The notes under the pieces were generated by a model. The model had not been told where the DNA came from, did no database searches, and saw nothing but the letters and a program-made list of their open reading frames with translations. From Candidatus Kapaibacterium sp. (GTDB lineage Bacteria > Bacteroidota > Ignavibacteria > Kapaibacteriales > UBA4661), in the NCBI GenBank assembly GCA_025455065.1, contig JALONG010000047.1:1-60827 (forward strand): a stretch of 60,827 nucleotides of DNA, given 5' to 3'. This document shows positions 1 through 7,896 of the stretch, one piece after another. A program made the position numbers and the translations under genes. Each line of letters begins with the position of its first letter. Position 1 is the first letter of the stretch.

Positions 1-144
1 CCACATTCATCCTTAAAGATGATGACACCAAACGAATTTTTTACCAATTTTTTCGCGCCCTAGGGCGTTTGTCTTGTCAACCCTTTTTAGGACGACGCAA
101 AAACTCAACACTTAGAACTCAACTCTCAACACTTCTTCAACCCA

Positions 145-654
145 ATGGGCGCAATCAAAACACCGAAAAACTCTGAAATCGTGATGACCGAATTGGTCTT
201 GCCAAACGACACGAATATGCTTGGAAACTTGCTTGGCGGACGGCTTATGCACTGGATAGACATTGCGGCGGCGCTGGCTGCGATGAAACACGCCGGACGC
301 ACGTGCGTAACGGCTTCGGTGGATGAAATCAACTTCGATGCACCGATTCGTTTGGGTGATGTGGTGAAACTGTATGCGTCGGTAAACCGTGCATTTCGGA
401 CATCGGTGGAAGTGGGCGTAAAAACAGTGCGTATGAACGTTGAGGGCGAGGAATTTCCCGTAAACAAAGCCTATTTAACGTTTGTAGCCTTGGACGCAGA
501 GCGCAAGCCGTGTCCCGTTCCAGCGCTTGTGATTGAAACGGAAGAAGAGCAGCGCCGCTTCGACGAAGCAGGGCTGCGCCGCGAATTGCGTTTGCGCCAC
601 CGTCAGCAAATCCAGCAATACCGCGAAGAACGCTTAGGCGAAGGGAAAAAGTAG
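145..654 (+). CDS. acyl-CoA thioesterase, YciA/ACOT hot-dog family
   Basis: A 169-residue cytosolic hot-dog-fold enzyme predicted to hydrolyse acyl-CoA thioesters to free acid and CoA. The hallmark is the N-terminal run VLPNDTNMLGNLLGGRLMHW (residues 18-37), the helix-leading segment of the YciA/BFIT/ACOT group, followed by DEINFDAPIRLGDVV, the usual strand that precedes the dimer interface. Family members are typically 130-170 residues, so it is full length with a charged, Arg/Glu-rich C-terminal tail (about residues 130-169). The start ATG is preceded by the repeated word CTCAACAC rather than a clear Shine-Dalgarno site. It precedes two tRNA genes on the same strand. Substrate chain length cannot be told from sequence. 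Confidence 0.88.
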   Translation: MGAIKTPKNSEIVMTELVLPNDTNMLGNLLGGRLMHWIDIAAALAAMKHAGRTCVTASVDEINFDAPIRLGDVVKLYASVNRAFRTSVEVGVKTVRMNVEGEEFPVNKAYLTFVALDAERKPCPVPALVIETEEEQRRFDEAGLRRELRLRHRQQIQQYREERLGEGKK

Positions 655-748
655 TTTTGGCAAAAGCCGCGAAAAAATGTTTGCGTAAAAGCGCGGAAGG
701 CTGTATATTTGAAGTCTTTCCCTAAAAAATTTCAGCCAAAAATCTCAC

Positions 749-835
749 GGAGAGGTGCCAGAGTGGTTGAATGGGCCGGTCTCGAAAACCGTTATAGGAG
801 CAATCCTATCGAGAGTTCGAATCTCTCCCTCTCCG
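749..835 (+). tRNA. tRNA-Ser (anticodon CGA)
   Basis: The 7-bp acceptor stem GGAGAGG/CCTCTCC pairs 749-755 with 828-834. The anticodon loop CTCGAAA gives CGA. A long variable arm (AGGAGCAATCCT) marks a class II tRNA, and the T arm GAGAGTTCGAATCTCTC is intact. The first anticodon-stem pair appears mismatched. CCA is not encoded (GCATCA follows). The amino acid follows from class II shape plus anticodon. Confidence 0.95.
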
Positions 836-866
836 CATCAATGCTTACTTATCGGTATTGCTTTTT

Positions 867-949
867 GCCCGGATGGCGGAATTGGCAGACGCGCTATATT
901 CAGGTTGTAGTATCCTCCGGATGTGCAGGTTCAAGTCCTGTTCCGGGCA
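867..949 (+). tRNA. tRNA-Leu (anticodon CAG)
   Basis: The acceptor stem GCCCGGA/TCCGGGC pairs 867-873 with 942-948. The anticodon stem CTATA/TGTAG encloses the loop TTCAGGT, giving CAG. The variable arm is long and the T arm reads CAGGTTCAAGTCCTG. CCA is not encoded (ACCG follows). Its 3' end plus the adjoining terminator is imperfectly duplicated at 7771-7814, which makes this gene the likely integration site of the island to its right. Confidence 0.95.
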
Positions 950-974
950 CCGAAAAACCACGAAAGCCGCTTCA
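929..974 (+). repeat. left att-like direct repeat (tRNA-Leu T arm, acceptor and terminator half)
   Basis: Aligning 929-974 with 7771-7814 by eye gives 38 identical positions of 46, with five mismatches and four single-base gaps. The shared words are GTTCA, CTGTTCCG, AAAAACC and AAAGCCGCTTCA. This is the pattern expected of tRNA-targeted integration, in which the 3' end of the tRNA is duplicated at the far end of an element. The terminator half on its own would be weak evidence, because similar stems occur elsewhere; the tRNA half is the stronger part. Confidence 0.55.
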
Positions 975-993
975 TTACTGAAGCGGCTTTTTT
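963..993 (+). terminator. Rho-independent terminator after tRNA-Leu
   Basis: A 12-bp perfect stem AAAGCCGCTTCA/TGAAGCGGCTTT (963-974 with 979-990) encloses the loop TTAC and is followed by a T-run. It ends the tRNA transcript. Nothing gene-like is visible from here to 1177. Confidence 0.88.
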
Positions 994-1177
994 GTTGTTT
1001 GCATCAAAAAAACTTATTTGCGGAAGATTTCAGCAATATCAGAGCAATAGCTGTCCCCAAAATGAGAGCATCTCACATTTTCACAACTTGCCGAAACAAC
1101 GGCTGATACGACCGTTTATCAGGCAATGCGTATTGATTTTCTCACAGAGAAACAACTCCTTCTACCGTTTATTCCTC

Positions 1178-2350
1178 TTATTTAAGGTTGTAACCTCGAA
1201 GACTCTGAGGGATTGCAGGAACACCAATTCTGCCCATATAGGACAAATATCTTTGACGTAGTTGATGGATATATGGCGCATTTAATTTGTACATTAAGGG
1301 ATTTCCTTCAACTTGGGTTTTAAGAATTAAAGCATTGCTGAAACTAATACATACAGGGCTTTGATAGACATTTTCATCAAAAGGAAATGAAGGTAGTATA
1401 TGATTTTTTATCTCCTTGTTGTTGAATATGGAATCATCTTTTTTCCTCTTCGAGGTAAAGTAATTATCTGATTCTGTTTTGTCAAAAGTTAAAAACTCTA
1501 ACAAGCCATCTTTCTTTTTAGCAATATCACATTCAGGGGTAAAAAGTATTCCATACTTACCGCCTTCAAACTTAAAAATATCTCCTGTCATTATCGGGGC
1601 AGAATCAATCAATTTTGTGTAATAAATTCTCTGATATAACTTTGCCAATGATTTTTCTTTTTCTGAGACAGCAATTTCTGGAGCGGTAACACAGTTAGAT
1701 AACGTTTCCAATAAAGATTTATTCTGAATAATGGATTCATTGAGTAAGTTTTGAAAAACTCCAATCACCTCTGCTTTGGGTTCTGCACCATCTTTTTCAC
1801 TGGTCTGATATATTTCTCGAATCCAATTTGGGTCTGCTTGCTCCAATTCGGAAAAAATACTCTGTGTAGATTGGTTTATTGCCTGGCTCCAAACGAATGG
1901 TACTGCTAAATGCTTGTTTTGTTGTTCAAGTTGCTCTATATCCCTTTCTATTTTCTCATATTCTTGCTGAATATTGTTTGTTGAACTTTTCTTTTGAAAA
2001 AATATTTTGTCCGGATATGAATTTTCCAACTCTTTCTGTATTTCAGGGTCAATTTCTTCTTGAGAATAGACATACACCAAAGAATAAATCGTACTGGATT
2101 TCAATAATTCGTAAGGCGTTTCATCGGGAGTTTCTACGGAGTCTTCACCATCAATATCCCGTTTAAAATTCCAATCAAGAATTAACGCCTTATATGTAGA
2201 TATAGATGGGATGGTTTTTTCTAGAGTTGTGAGATTGTCTATGGGCAAAACAGCGAACTTTCCAACTGAATTAAAATATTGAAATAATTCGTTTTCAGTC
2301 GTGTTTGAATCAAAAATATTGTCATCTGCAAATAGGATAACTCCGTGCAT
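1178..2350 (-). CDS. receiver-domain protein with uncharacterised C-terminal domain, partner of the adjacent kinase
   Basis: This is a 390-residue protein. The N-terminal ~125 residues read as a phosphoreceiver domain: acidic pair D9-D10 (LFADDN), phosphoacceptor candidate D59 in ALILDW, a Ser near 96 in VYVYSQ, and a Lys near 120 in KIFFQKK. It diverges from ordinary CheY-like domains and resembles receiver domains I recall being tied to prokaryotic conflict systems. The remaining ~260 residues hold a Gln/Glu-rich segment (about 128-150) and a domain with GDIFKFEGGKYGILFTPECD that I cannot assign; there is no DNA-binding HTH. It starts two bases after the kinase stop codon, so the two are certainly co-transcribed. 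The C-terminal domain is the likely output or effector. AT-rich composition suggests transfer. Confidence 0.8.
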   Translation of the reverse strand: MHGVILFADDNIFDSNTTENELFQYFNSVGKFAVLPIDNLTTLEKTIPSISTYKALILDWNFKRDIDGEDSVETPDETPYELLKSSTIYSLVYVYSQEEIDPEIQKELENSYPDKIFFQKKSSTNNIQQEYEKIERDIEQLEQQNKHLAVPFVWSQAINQSTQSIFSELEQADPNWIREIYQTSEKDGAEPKAEVIGVFQNLLNESIIQNKSLLETLSNCVTAPEIAVSEKEKSLAKLYQRIYYTKLIDSAPIMTGDIFKFEGGKYGILFTPECDIAKKKDGLLEFLTFDKTESDNYFTSKRKKDDSIFNNKEIKNHILPSFPFDENVYQSPVCISFSNALILKTQVEGNPLMYKLNAPYIHQLRQRYLSYMGRIGVPAIPQSLRGYNLK

Positions 2351-2352
2351 AT

Positions 2353-4578
2353 TTATTGTTCCTGATTGAATTTAACAATGAAATTAGCTCCTGATAATAC
2401 TTTATCCTTGTCTTCTTTGACAACCTCAATTTCTCCGTTAATGCGAAGTAAAATTTCTCTAACGATATATAACCCTAAACCACGTCCATTAGATTTCAAA
2501 GAAAAGAACTCGTCGAAAACTAAAGGTATTGCGTCCTCACGAACACCAGATCCATTGTCTGCAATTATTAACGAGCTGTTTTCACTGCTAAGTTTAATGA
2601 TGATTTCCTTTTGTTTGGACTCATTTTTATTGACCCAATAGATAGCATTATCAAGTAGGTTAATCAATATTTGAAGGATAAGCCCTGTATTTGTTCTTAC
2701 GACGACATCGTTATCTTTCTGTATCTTGACACTGATTTTACCTTCTAGGTCGCGTCTGAAGTATTTAACAACTTTTTCGACCATCTCATAAACACTCACG
2801 TCTTTAACAGTTTTTCGTTGATTCTTAAATAACGGTTGAATTATCTGCATTTCATCATAAACAAAGACTAAATTCTCATCTAATTCATCTAGTAAAGCAA
2901 TTACATCTTCATTTTTATAGTCCTGATTTTTTGCTTTTAATCTAAAATCTTTTACGTTATTCCTCATTTTTGATAAAAGAGTCAAAGCATCATGCGAGGA
3001 CTTTTCTACTGCCATACCCAGCCCTGCCAAGTCTTCAACAGTTTCCATGCGGTTTTTCATTATTGTACTATGTTGTTGCACCGTATCTAAGAATTTATTC
3101 GCCTTTTCAAGAATTTCAACATCATCTATTTTTTCTAAGCTCAATTTTAACGAGTTAAAAGATTTTAATACTCTCTCATTTGAATCCTTAAAGGCAGAAT
3201 TTCTTGTGATCCGCCCCCTCTGTTTGTCAATTTTTATTTCTGAATTGAATATATCTGTTACGGCACCCACAAGGTCAGTAAAATCACTCAAAACTCCACC
3301 CATATCCATTATGCCTTGTCTATTTGTAGAGTCTTTTAATAGCGGATTACCCTCTTGACTGATATAGACAAAGCCAGTTAAATCATTGTAACTTATAAAC
3401 TCCCCCGCTCTAATATTGCCTCTCAATTTGTCTAGATTGAGCCAATCAATTCCCGGTTCACCATAAGGATAAACCCTCAAACCGTCTCTCAAAACATAAA
3501 CGTAGTTGTCCTTGATAAACTTCTTAATATCTTGATTTAGAACCAATCCATCAGATCTGTTGGATAAGTCAAAAGCGTAAAATGTAAAACTAAACTGACC
3601 ACATATGGGGGGTCTCTCCTTAGGTTCAAACTGTTTCTCTATGAAATATGAAACATAGTTATTATTCGCTAATTCTTCCTTATTTAGGAGATTTATTTTG
3701 TTTTTCAACTCTCTGGCTGGAGCAATAGATTTATACTCAAAGGTTAATACGCCCTCTTTGGAAACAGTACCTATCATAGTAAATTCAGCGCGTTCAATCA
3801 CATCTTCAAACGTAATAACCTCTCCTGAAGAATACCTTTCGCCATCTTTGTAAATATCAATTTTAAAGTCAGTTTTGAATTCCACATCAAGTCTTTCTGC
3901 ATTCTTATCAGATGGAGGAATTAAACGCTGTATAGACTTGTACAAGTCTTTGAAATCCTTTGCCTTCCAGCTTTCTCTGAGGCAGTATATTCTTATGAGA
4001 GTTCCTTTTTCTTTTTTGATTTCTTCGGGAGGATTGTTCACATACCAAGTATTATTTACGTCTTCTAACAACTTGCTTTCCCCTAACGGTTGACTAAACA
4101 AATCTCCGTTCTCGGGGTCAAATTCTCTAAAATCCATTTCAAGTTTGATCTCATTTTGACCAAGTGCTTTGGTAAACAATTCAATTTTTTCGCCAAGTTT
4201 ATGTATAGCAAATCTTCCAATGCCCTTCTCCCCTTGAATTACTCTGCCCTTATTAGTTCTATTCAATTTTTGTTTTTTCTTATCTAACTTGTTAGGAGTC
4301 GCAGGACGTAACCAAACTTTTTCAATGGTATCAAGCGTCATTCCATCGCCATCATCTTCAATTTCAATATAAGGCTGGTTCTTTTCAGGTAATGACGCTT
4401 GTCCGTTCTCGTTCATGTTAATAAACCGAACTTGAACATTTTCAGCATCGGCATCATAGCAATTTTTAACCACCTCAATTACTGCTACTTTTTTATCAGT
4501 AATCAATTGGTCGCCAATGATGTTAATTAACCTTGCGTAGGGCTTAAAGGGCTGTTTGTTTTGGTGTAGTATTGCCAT
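2353..4578 (-). CDS. double-headed GHKL ATPase / histidine kinase
   Basis: A 741-residue cytosolic protein with two Bergerat-fold ATP-binding modules and no membrane segments. The N-terminal module is Hsp90/MORC-like: N-box EVVKNCYDADA (about 35-45), G1 box DDGDGM (75-80) and a glycine-rich lid GEKGIGRFA (117-125). A middle region of about 350 residues follows. The C-terminal half is histidine-kinase-like: a DHp-type helix with KSSHDALTLL (candidate phospho-His 529), N-box NLLDNA (640-645), DNGSG (674-678) and GRGLGLYI (698-705). The start at 4578 is one base beyond the methyltransferase stop. An ATG six codons upstream would overlap that gene. It probably senses through the N-terminal ATPase and phosphorylates the receiver encoded next. 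Confidence 0.85.
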   Translation of the reverse strand: MAILHQNKQPFKPYARLINIIGDQLITDKKVAVIEVVKNCYDADAENVQVRFINMNENGQASLPEKNQPYIEIEDDGDGMTLDTIEKVWLRPATPNKLDKKKQKLNRTNKGRVIQGEKGIGRFAIHKLGEKIELFTKALGQNEIKLEMDFREFDPENGDLFSQPLGESKLLEDVNNTWYVNNPPEEIKKEKGTLIRIYCLRESWKAKDFKDLYKSIQRLIPPSDKNAERLDVEFKTDFKIDIYKDGERYSSGEVITFEDVIERAEFTMIGTVSKEGVLTFEYKSIAPARELKNKINLLNKEELANNNYVSYFIEKQFEPKERPPICGQFSFTFYAFDLSNRSDGLVLNQDIKKFIKDNYVYVLRDGLRVYPYGEPGIDWLNLDKLRGNIRAGEFISYNDLTGFVYISQEGNPLLKDSTNRQGIMDMGGVLSDFTDLVGAVTDIFNSEIKIDKQRGRITRNSAFKDSNERVLKSFNSLKLSLEKIDDVEILEKANKFLDTVQQHSTIMKNRMETVEDLAGLGMAVEKSSHDALTLLSKMRNNVKDFRLKAKNQDYKNEDVIALLDELDENLVFVYDEMQIIQPLFKNQRKTVKDVSVYEMVEKVVKYFRRDLEGKISVKIQKDNDVVVRTNTGLILQILINLLDNAIYWVNKNESKQKEIIIKLSSENSSLIIADNGSGVREDAIPLVFDEFFSLKSNGRGLGLYIVREILLRINGEIEVVKEDKDKVLSGANFIVKFNQEQ

Positions 4579-4579
4579 G

Positions 4580-5851
4580 CTATACTTTTTTTGCAATTAG
4601 AATGTATTCTTCAGGATAGACAAGTTTACTATTGTTACTCTCAAGTTTTGAGAATCTACCTGTATTTTGGTCTCGAATGGTGGGAATGAGTTTATTCGGA
4701 ATACTCCTTTTGATCGTCTTAACTATTTTAAAATCTAATGAATTCAGTATTTCAGCAAAAACTTCTGCGGACTTAATTTTCACATCTTTAATCGTTGTAT
4801 TTCCTATCACTAAGCAAGCATAACCATCTTTTTTTAGAATTCTGTGCATTTCATTGCCTACCTCATTCATATCTTTAAAATAATTGGCAACTTCTTTTGC
4901 AGTACGTTTGTCTTTGCTTGAAAGAGTATTTACAATGTCGCTTGCAAGCACAGAATCACAACCAAGTTCTTGATTTAAGGAATAGAAAGTGCCGATGAAG
5001 TTTTTTCTAAATTTGGCGAGGTCTTTTATATACTCGTACCAATAGGCTGTGAGCTGATGTATATCTGCATATTCGTATGAGGTTACATAAGGCGGAGAAG
5101 TGATAATAGCACTAACAGAATTAGGTTTGATAGATGTTCGTCTTGCATCTTCCAATTTGATTTCACATTTAGTTCTTAGATGTCTGTCCTTGCTTAGTTG
5201 CGAATAAAATTCGGTATTCTTTTTTAGCATTTGTTTGGTGTGCAATCGAAATGCTGCAAACGGGTCTGATATTTTCTTATTTGGGTCAATCTGAGGCTTT
5301 GTGCTTGATTGTAACCACCGAGAACAATTCTTTAAGATATGCGATAGTGAAACGAGTAAAAAATCTTTTATTGTACCATCTCTGACTGCAAGTATTTTAC
5401 TGTATAAAAAAGCAATTTTGGCTTTGTTTTCTGATGTAAACCAGTAATCTATTCGTTCATGGACGTTACTATCTCTATAATCTTCTATCTTGAACTCATC
5501 GAAACTGCTGATGATTAGGTTATACCATTCTTCAAGTTTATCGGGGCTAATTGGGTTTATTTTCGCCTTTGTAATGAGTTCGGCAACTGGGTTAATATCT
5601 ACTCCTATTGATTTTCTCCCATGAATCTTTGCTTCCACCAAAGTTGTGCCGCATCCAGCAAACAAGTCGGCTATCAAGTCATCTTCTTTGGTATATTCTT
5701 CAATTAACTTTTTTACAAGATTAGGTAGGAACTTGGCAGGATACCTGTGATAGCCGTGTGTCCATTGCTCAACTGAACGAGCATTTTTAAAACACCAGTC
5801 AGAATCAACAAGTATATCTTCAAAAGATATGTTATCTAATTGTTTTTTCAT
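4580..5851 (-). CDS. DNA methyltransferase (N4-cytosine/N6-adenine type, TSPPY motif)
   Basis: A 423-residue SAM-dependent amino-methyltransferase acting on DNA bases. SAM motif I is DLFAGCGTT (62-70) and catalytic motif IV is TSPPY (251-255), with about 180 residues between them. That is a long insertion likely to hold the target-recognition part. The N-terminal HGYHRYPAKF segment is typical of COG0863-like methylases. TSPPY is more common in N4-cytosine enzymes, but N6-adenine cannot be excluded. ATG 5851 was chosen because the upstream 16 codons lack family features. It is the first gene of a tightly packed operon with the GHKL kinase and receiver protein, and no restriction endonuclease lies beside it. 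It may mark self DNA for the system. Confidence 0.85.
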   Translation of the reverse strand: MKKQLDNISFEDILVDSDWCFKNARSVEQWTHGYHRYPAKFLPNLVKKLIEEYTKEDDLIADLFAGCGTTLVEAKIHGRKSIGVDINPVAELITKAKINPISPDKLEEWYNLIISSFDEFKIEDYRDSNVHERIDYWFTSENKAKIAFLYSKILAVRDGTIKDFLLVSLSHILKNCSRWLQSSTKPQIDPNKKISDPFAAFRLHTKQMLKKNTEFYSQLSKDRHLRTKCEIKLEDARRTSIKPNSVSAIITSPPYVTSYEYADIHQLTAYWYEYIKDLAKFRKNFIGTFYSLNQELGCDSVLASDIVNTLSSKDKRTAKEVANYFKDMNEVGNEMHRILKKDGYACLVIGNTTIKDVKIKSAEVFAEILNSLDFKIVKTIKRSIPNKLIPTIRDQNTGRFSKLESNNSKLVYPEEYILIAKKV

Positions 5852-5941
5852 ATTCGTTATACGATTTTTCAGTAAGCAGTTTTTGACTCTACTACCCATC
5901 CGTTAAAACTACGAGCAGTTTATGTTTGAGCCTTGTGATTT

Positions 5942-6808
5942 TTACACCAGTTCCAAAGATTTGATATGCTCATTGATTTCCAATGCAACTGTTTCAGCAA
6001 GAGAATATTTTTCGTCTTCGTAGATAATATCAGGCTTTGAGGGCAGTTTTGCTATTAAACGTAAACTTCGGATTGCTTTTTCTCGCAGTTGCCCGTGTTC
6101 AGGCAAGCCCAATAGCAAAGTCACGTGAATAGGCTCTTCTGCATCTGCAAGAGCCGCAAGTTTACCATACCACTTAAACACCTTGTCTTCAATCGAATGC
6201 GCTTCCTGCAAATCAAGCGAAAGCGGTTGATATGCCCTATAAGTGCCATTTTTCCAACAATGGGAAAACAGTACCTCTATTTCTGGTGTACGAATTGTTT
6301 TGGGGTATAAGTGTTCCAAAATATTTTGTTCACGGAAAACGTCCTCAAACGATTTCCATACATCTTCATCGTTCTTGTTTTCTCGCTCTTTGCTCAGAAT
6401 ATTTTGCTGAACATACCTCTTAAAGAGGCTTTCAACAGTTTTTTCAAGGTTCATAGATAGTCCGCCGCCAACCACATCTATTTGAAACGCGGTATCATTT
6501 GGCGGCAGAATAGCAGAAATAATGTCGTTCAAAGCATGAGGCGTATTTTCAAACGGCAGTTCATTTACTTGACGGCTAAATTGCTTTTCAATGCGCATAA
6601 AACCTTGCCGCAGCTTTGCGATAACATTTTTGTAATGTGCAGAATCAAAATTAACAAACGCCTTTGACAAGCGGCTATATTGGGAAGATAATCGGGCTTG
6701 AAAAAAGTGCTGCGTCGGTGCGGAAACTATCACACCGATATTCAAACATTCGCCACTTACCACGTCATGCTTGTAGCGAACAAGAGCGTAATTATAGGGC
6801 GTTTTCAT
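5942..6808 (-). CDS. DUF3037-like protein, partner of HipA-like kinase
   Basis: A 288-residue soluble protein. The opening YNYALVRYKHDVVSGECLNI followed by GVIV is the recognisable signature of the DUF3037 family, which often sits next to HipA-like kinases. The molecular role of the family is not established. The start at 6808 is 13 bases after the HipA-like stop, indicating co-transcription; an upstream extension to 6922 would overlap the kinase gene and lacks family sequence. The final segment SLAETVALEINEHIKSLELV is helical. By analogy with toxin-antitoxin pairs it may regulate or target the kinase, which is inference only. Confidence 0.72.
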   Translation of the reverse strand: MKTPYNYALVRYKHDVVSGECLNIGVIVSAPTQHFFQARLSSQYSRLSKAFVNFDSAHYKNVIAKLRQGFMRIEKQFSRQVNELPFENTPHALNDIISAILPPNDTAFQIDVVGGGLSMNLEKTVESLFKRYVQQNILSKERENKNDEDVWKSFEDVFREQNILEHLYPKTIRTPEIEVLFSHCWKNGTYRAYQPLSLDLQEAHSIEDKVFKWYGKLAALADAEEPIHVTLLLGLPEHGQLREKAIRSLRLIAKLPSKPDIIYEDEKYSLAETVALEINEHIKSLELV

Positions 6809-6821
6809 GTTAGTAATAAGG

Positions 6822-7589
6822 TCAGTTCGTGGAAAAATTCGTCGCTGTGAGTGAGAATTGATTGGAGATGCGGCAATACCTTCTCTGTTTATAGGTATGC
6901 CATTCGGACGGCGCAGAAGCAATAATCTTGTCGGCTATCTTTTCTTGCCGCATTTGGTCAAACTTGCTGTGTAATTCCTTCCAGTCAAGCGGCTTTTGAT
7001 ACAAAGGTTTGAAAAAGAGGTGATTACGCAGCCATACTTCTTGCGTAATGCGCCACGCATCTTGTTTGGGAAAAATATCCAGCGCAAATGAAAATGCAAG
7101 TTCGTGGTCAATAGCAACCAGCGAATTATTTTTGAGCAGCAAATTGTGTTTATCTGTGCGCCTGTCGGGATTCTGAACAAAAGCATCAAACGCGAGAATA
7201 CGTGCGGCTTGTGGCTGTTCTTCAGCAGAAAGTTTTGCGCTTGGAATCCATTCTGAATACGAAGCAAGATAACGGCTTGCAAAATTCAGTCCGCCGCTTT
7301 TTCGCACACGCTCGGCAACGCTGCTATCGGGGATTCCTGCCGATAATGCGGTATCAATTTCGACGAAAAACGGCTCAGGACAAGCAATGTCAAGGTATTT
7401 TGCCAAAAGCGAACACGAATATTCTGCAAACGAACCAAGTTCCGCAAAATCCAAGCCGCCTTTGAGTTTGACAACCATATCGCCGACCTCGTTACCGTCT
7501 GCATCACAGCAATTAAACACACATGGTTTTGTTCTTCCTGTGCCAAGTTCGTGCCGAAATTCTGTTGCGTACAAGGTGGAGATACTCAT
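6822..7589 (-). CDS. HipA-like kinase (compact HipA_2-type)
   Basis: A 255-residue single-domain protein kinase-like enzyme, about half the length of classical HipA. VVKLKG (39-44) supplies the ATP-anchoring lysine. FVQNPDRRTDKHNLL (137-151) matches the HipA catalytic loop, and AIDHELAF (159-166) contains the metal-binding Asp. HipA relatives phosphorylate translation factors or other proteins to arrest growth; the target here is unknown. There is no HipB-like DNA-binding antitoxin. The downstream partner is the DUF3037-like gene, an arrangement seen in accessory regions. The last 30 residues (RRYCRISNQFSLTATNFSTN) are poorly conserved-looking. Composition is nearer the chromosomal average than in the methyltransferase operon. 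Confidence 0.8.
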   Translation of the reverse strand: MSISTLYATEFRHELGTGRTKPCVFNCCDADGNEVGDMVVKLKGGLDFAELGSFAEYSCSLLAKYLDIACPEPFFVEIDTALSAGIPDSSVAERVRKSGGLNFASRYLASYSEWIPSAKLSAEEQPQAARILAFDAFVQNPDRRTDKHNLLLKNNSLVAIDHELAFSFALDIFPKQDAWRITQEVWLRNHLFFKPLYQKPLDWKELHSKFDQMRQEKIADKIIASAPSEWHTYKQRRYCRISNQFSLTATNFSTN

Positions 7590-7770
7590 TTGGGAGAAAA
7601 GCAGATTTGGTGCGGGTAATGACCGTCAAAGTAGATTTCAAATATACTCACATTTTAGATTTTGAAGAACGGTAACGCGCAGTAACGAGAAATAATTTTC
7701 TTTAGTCGTGCAGTAAAGTATCAGTAATTTTATCAGTAATGCCATTGAAATCCTTGTAAAATCAAGAATA

Positions 7771-7836
7771 GTTCACATACTGTTCCGCACGTAAAAACCT
7801 CAAAAGCCGCTTCAAATCTTGTTTTGAAGCGGCTTT
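7771..7836. repeat. right att-like repeat plus terminator stem
   Basis: Positions 7771-7814 repeat the tRNA-Leu 3' end and terminator left arm (929-974) with 38 identities. The hairpin is completed by AAAGCCGCTTCAAA (7803-7816) pairing with TTTGAAGCGGCTTT (7823-7836), and T-rich stretches lie on both sides. It can therefore also terminate the flavoprotein transcript that ends at 7897. The surrounding gap 7590-7896 holds nothing else recognisable beyond short GCAGTAA/TCAGTAA words between 7650 and 7745. Confidence 0.55.
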
Positions 7837-7896
7837 GTTTTGAAGAAAAGAATAGTTGAGTGAGACGATTCAAGTGCTTTCTTTCCTCGTAAAACC

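Larger units (their letters stand above)
951..7790. mobile_element. putative tRNA-Leu-anchored genomic island carrying a candidate conflict system
   Basis: The segment between the tRNA-Leu end and its partial copy near 7780 holds only accessory genes, all on the minus strand: receiver protein, GHKL kinase, DNA methyltransferase, DUF3037-like protein and HipA-like kinase. Base composition shifts sharply: bases 1441-1500 contain 17 G+C of 60, against 31 of 60 at 15001-15060 in uvrB. The methyltransferase operon (1178-5851) is the most AT-rich part, and the HipA pair is less extreme, so the island may be composite. No integrase, transposase or recombinase gene is visible inside, so it would be a decayed or trans-mobilised element. 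Boundaries are inferred. Confidence 0.5.

Noticed and set aside
55-66. Palindrome CGCCCTAGGGCG near the left edge as a terminator or operator
   Set aside because: The stem is only four pairs if a loop is allowed, there is no T-run directly after it, and nothing else supports a site.
709-1261. Overlapping open frames across the two tRNA genes and the following gap
   Set aside because: They read through tRNA structure and a terminator, have no family features and no initiation signals.
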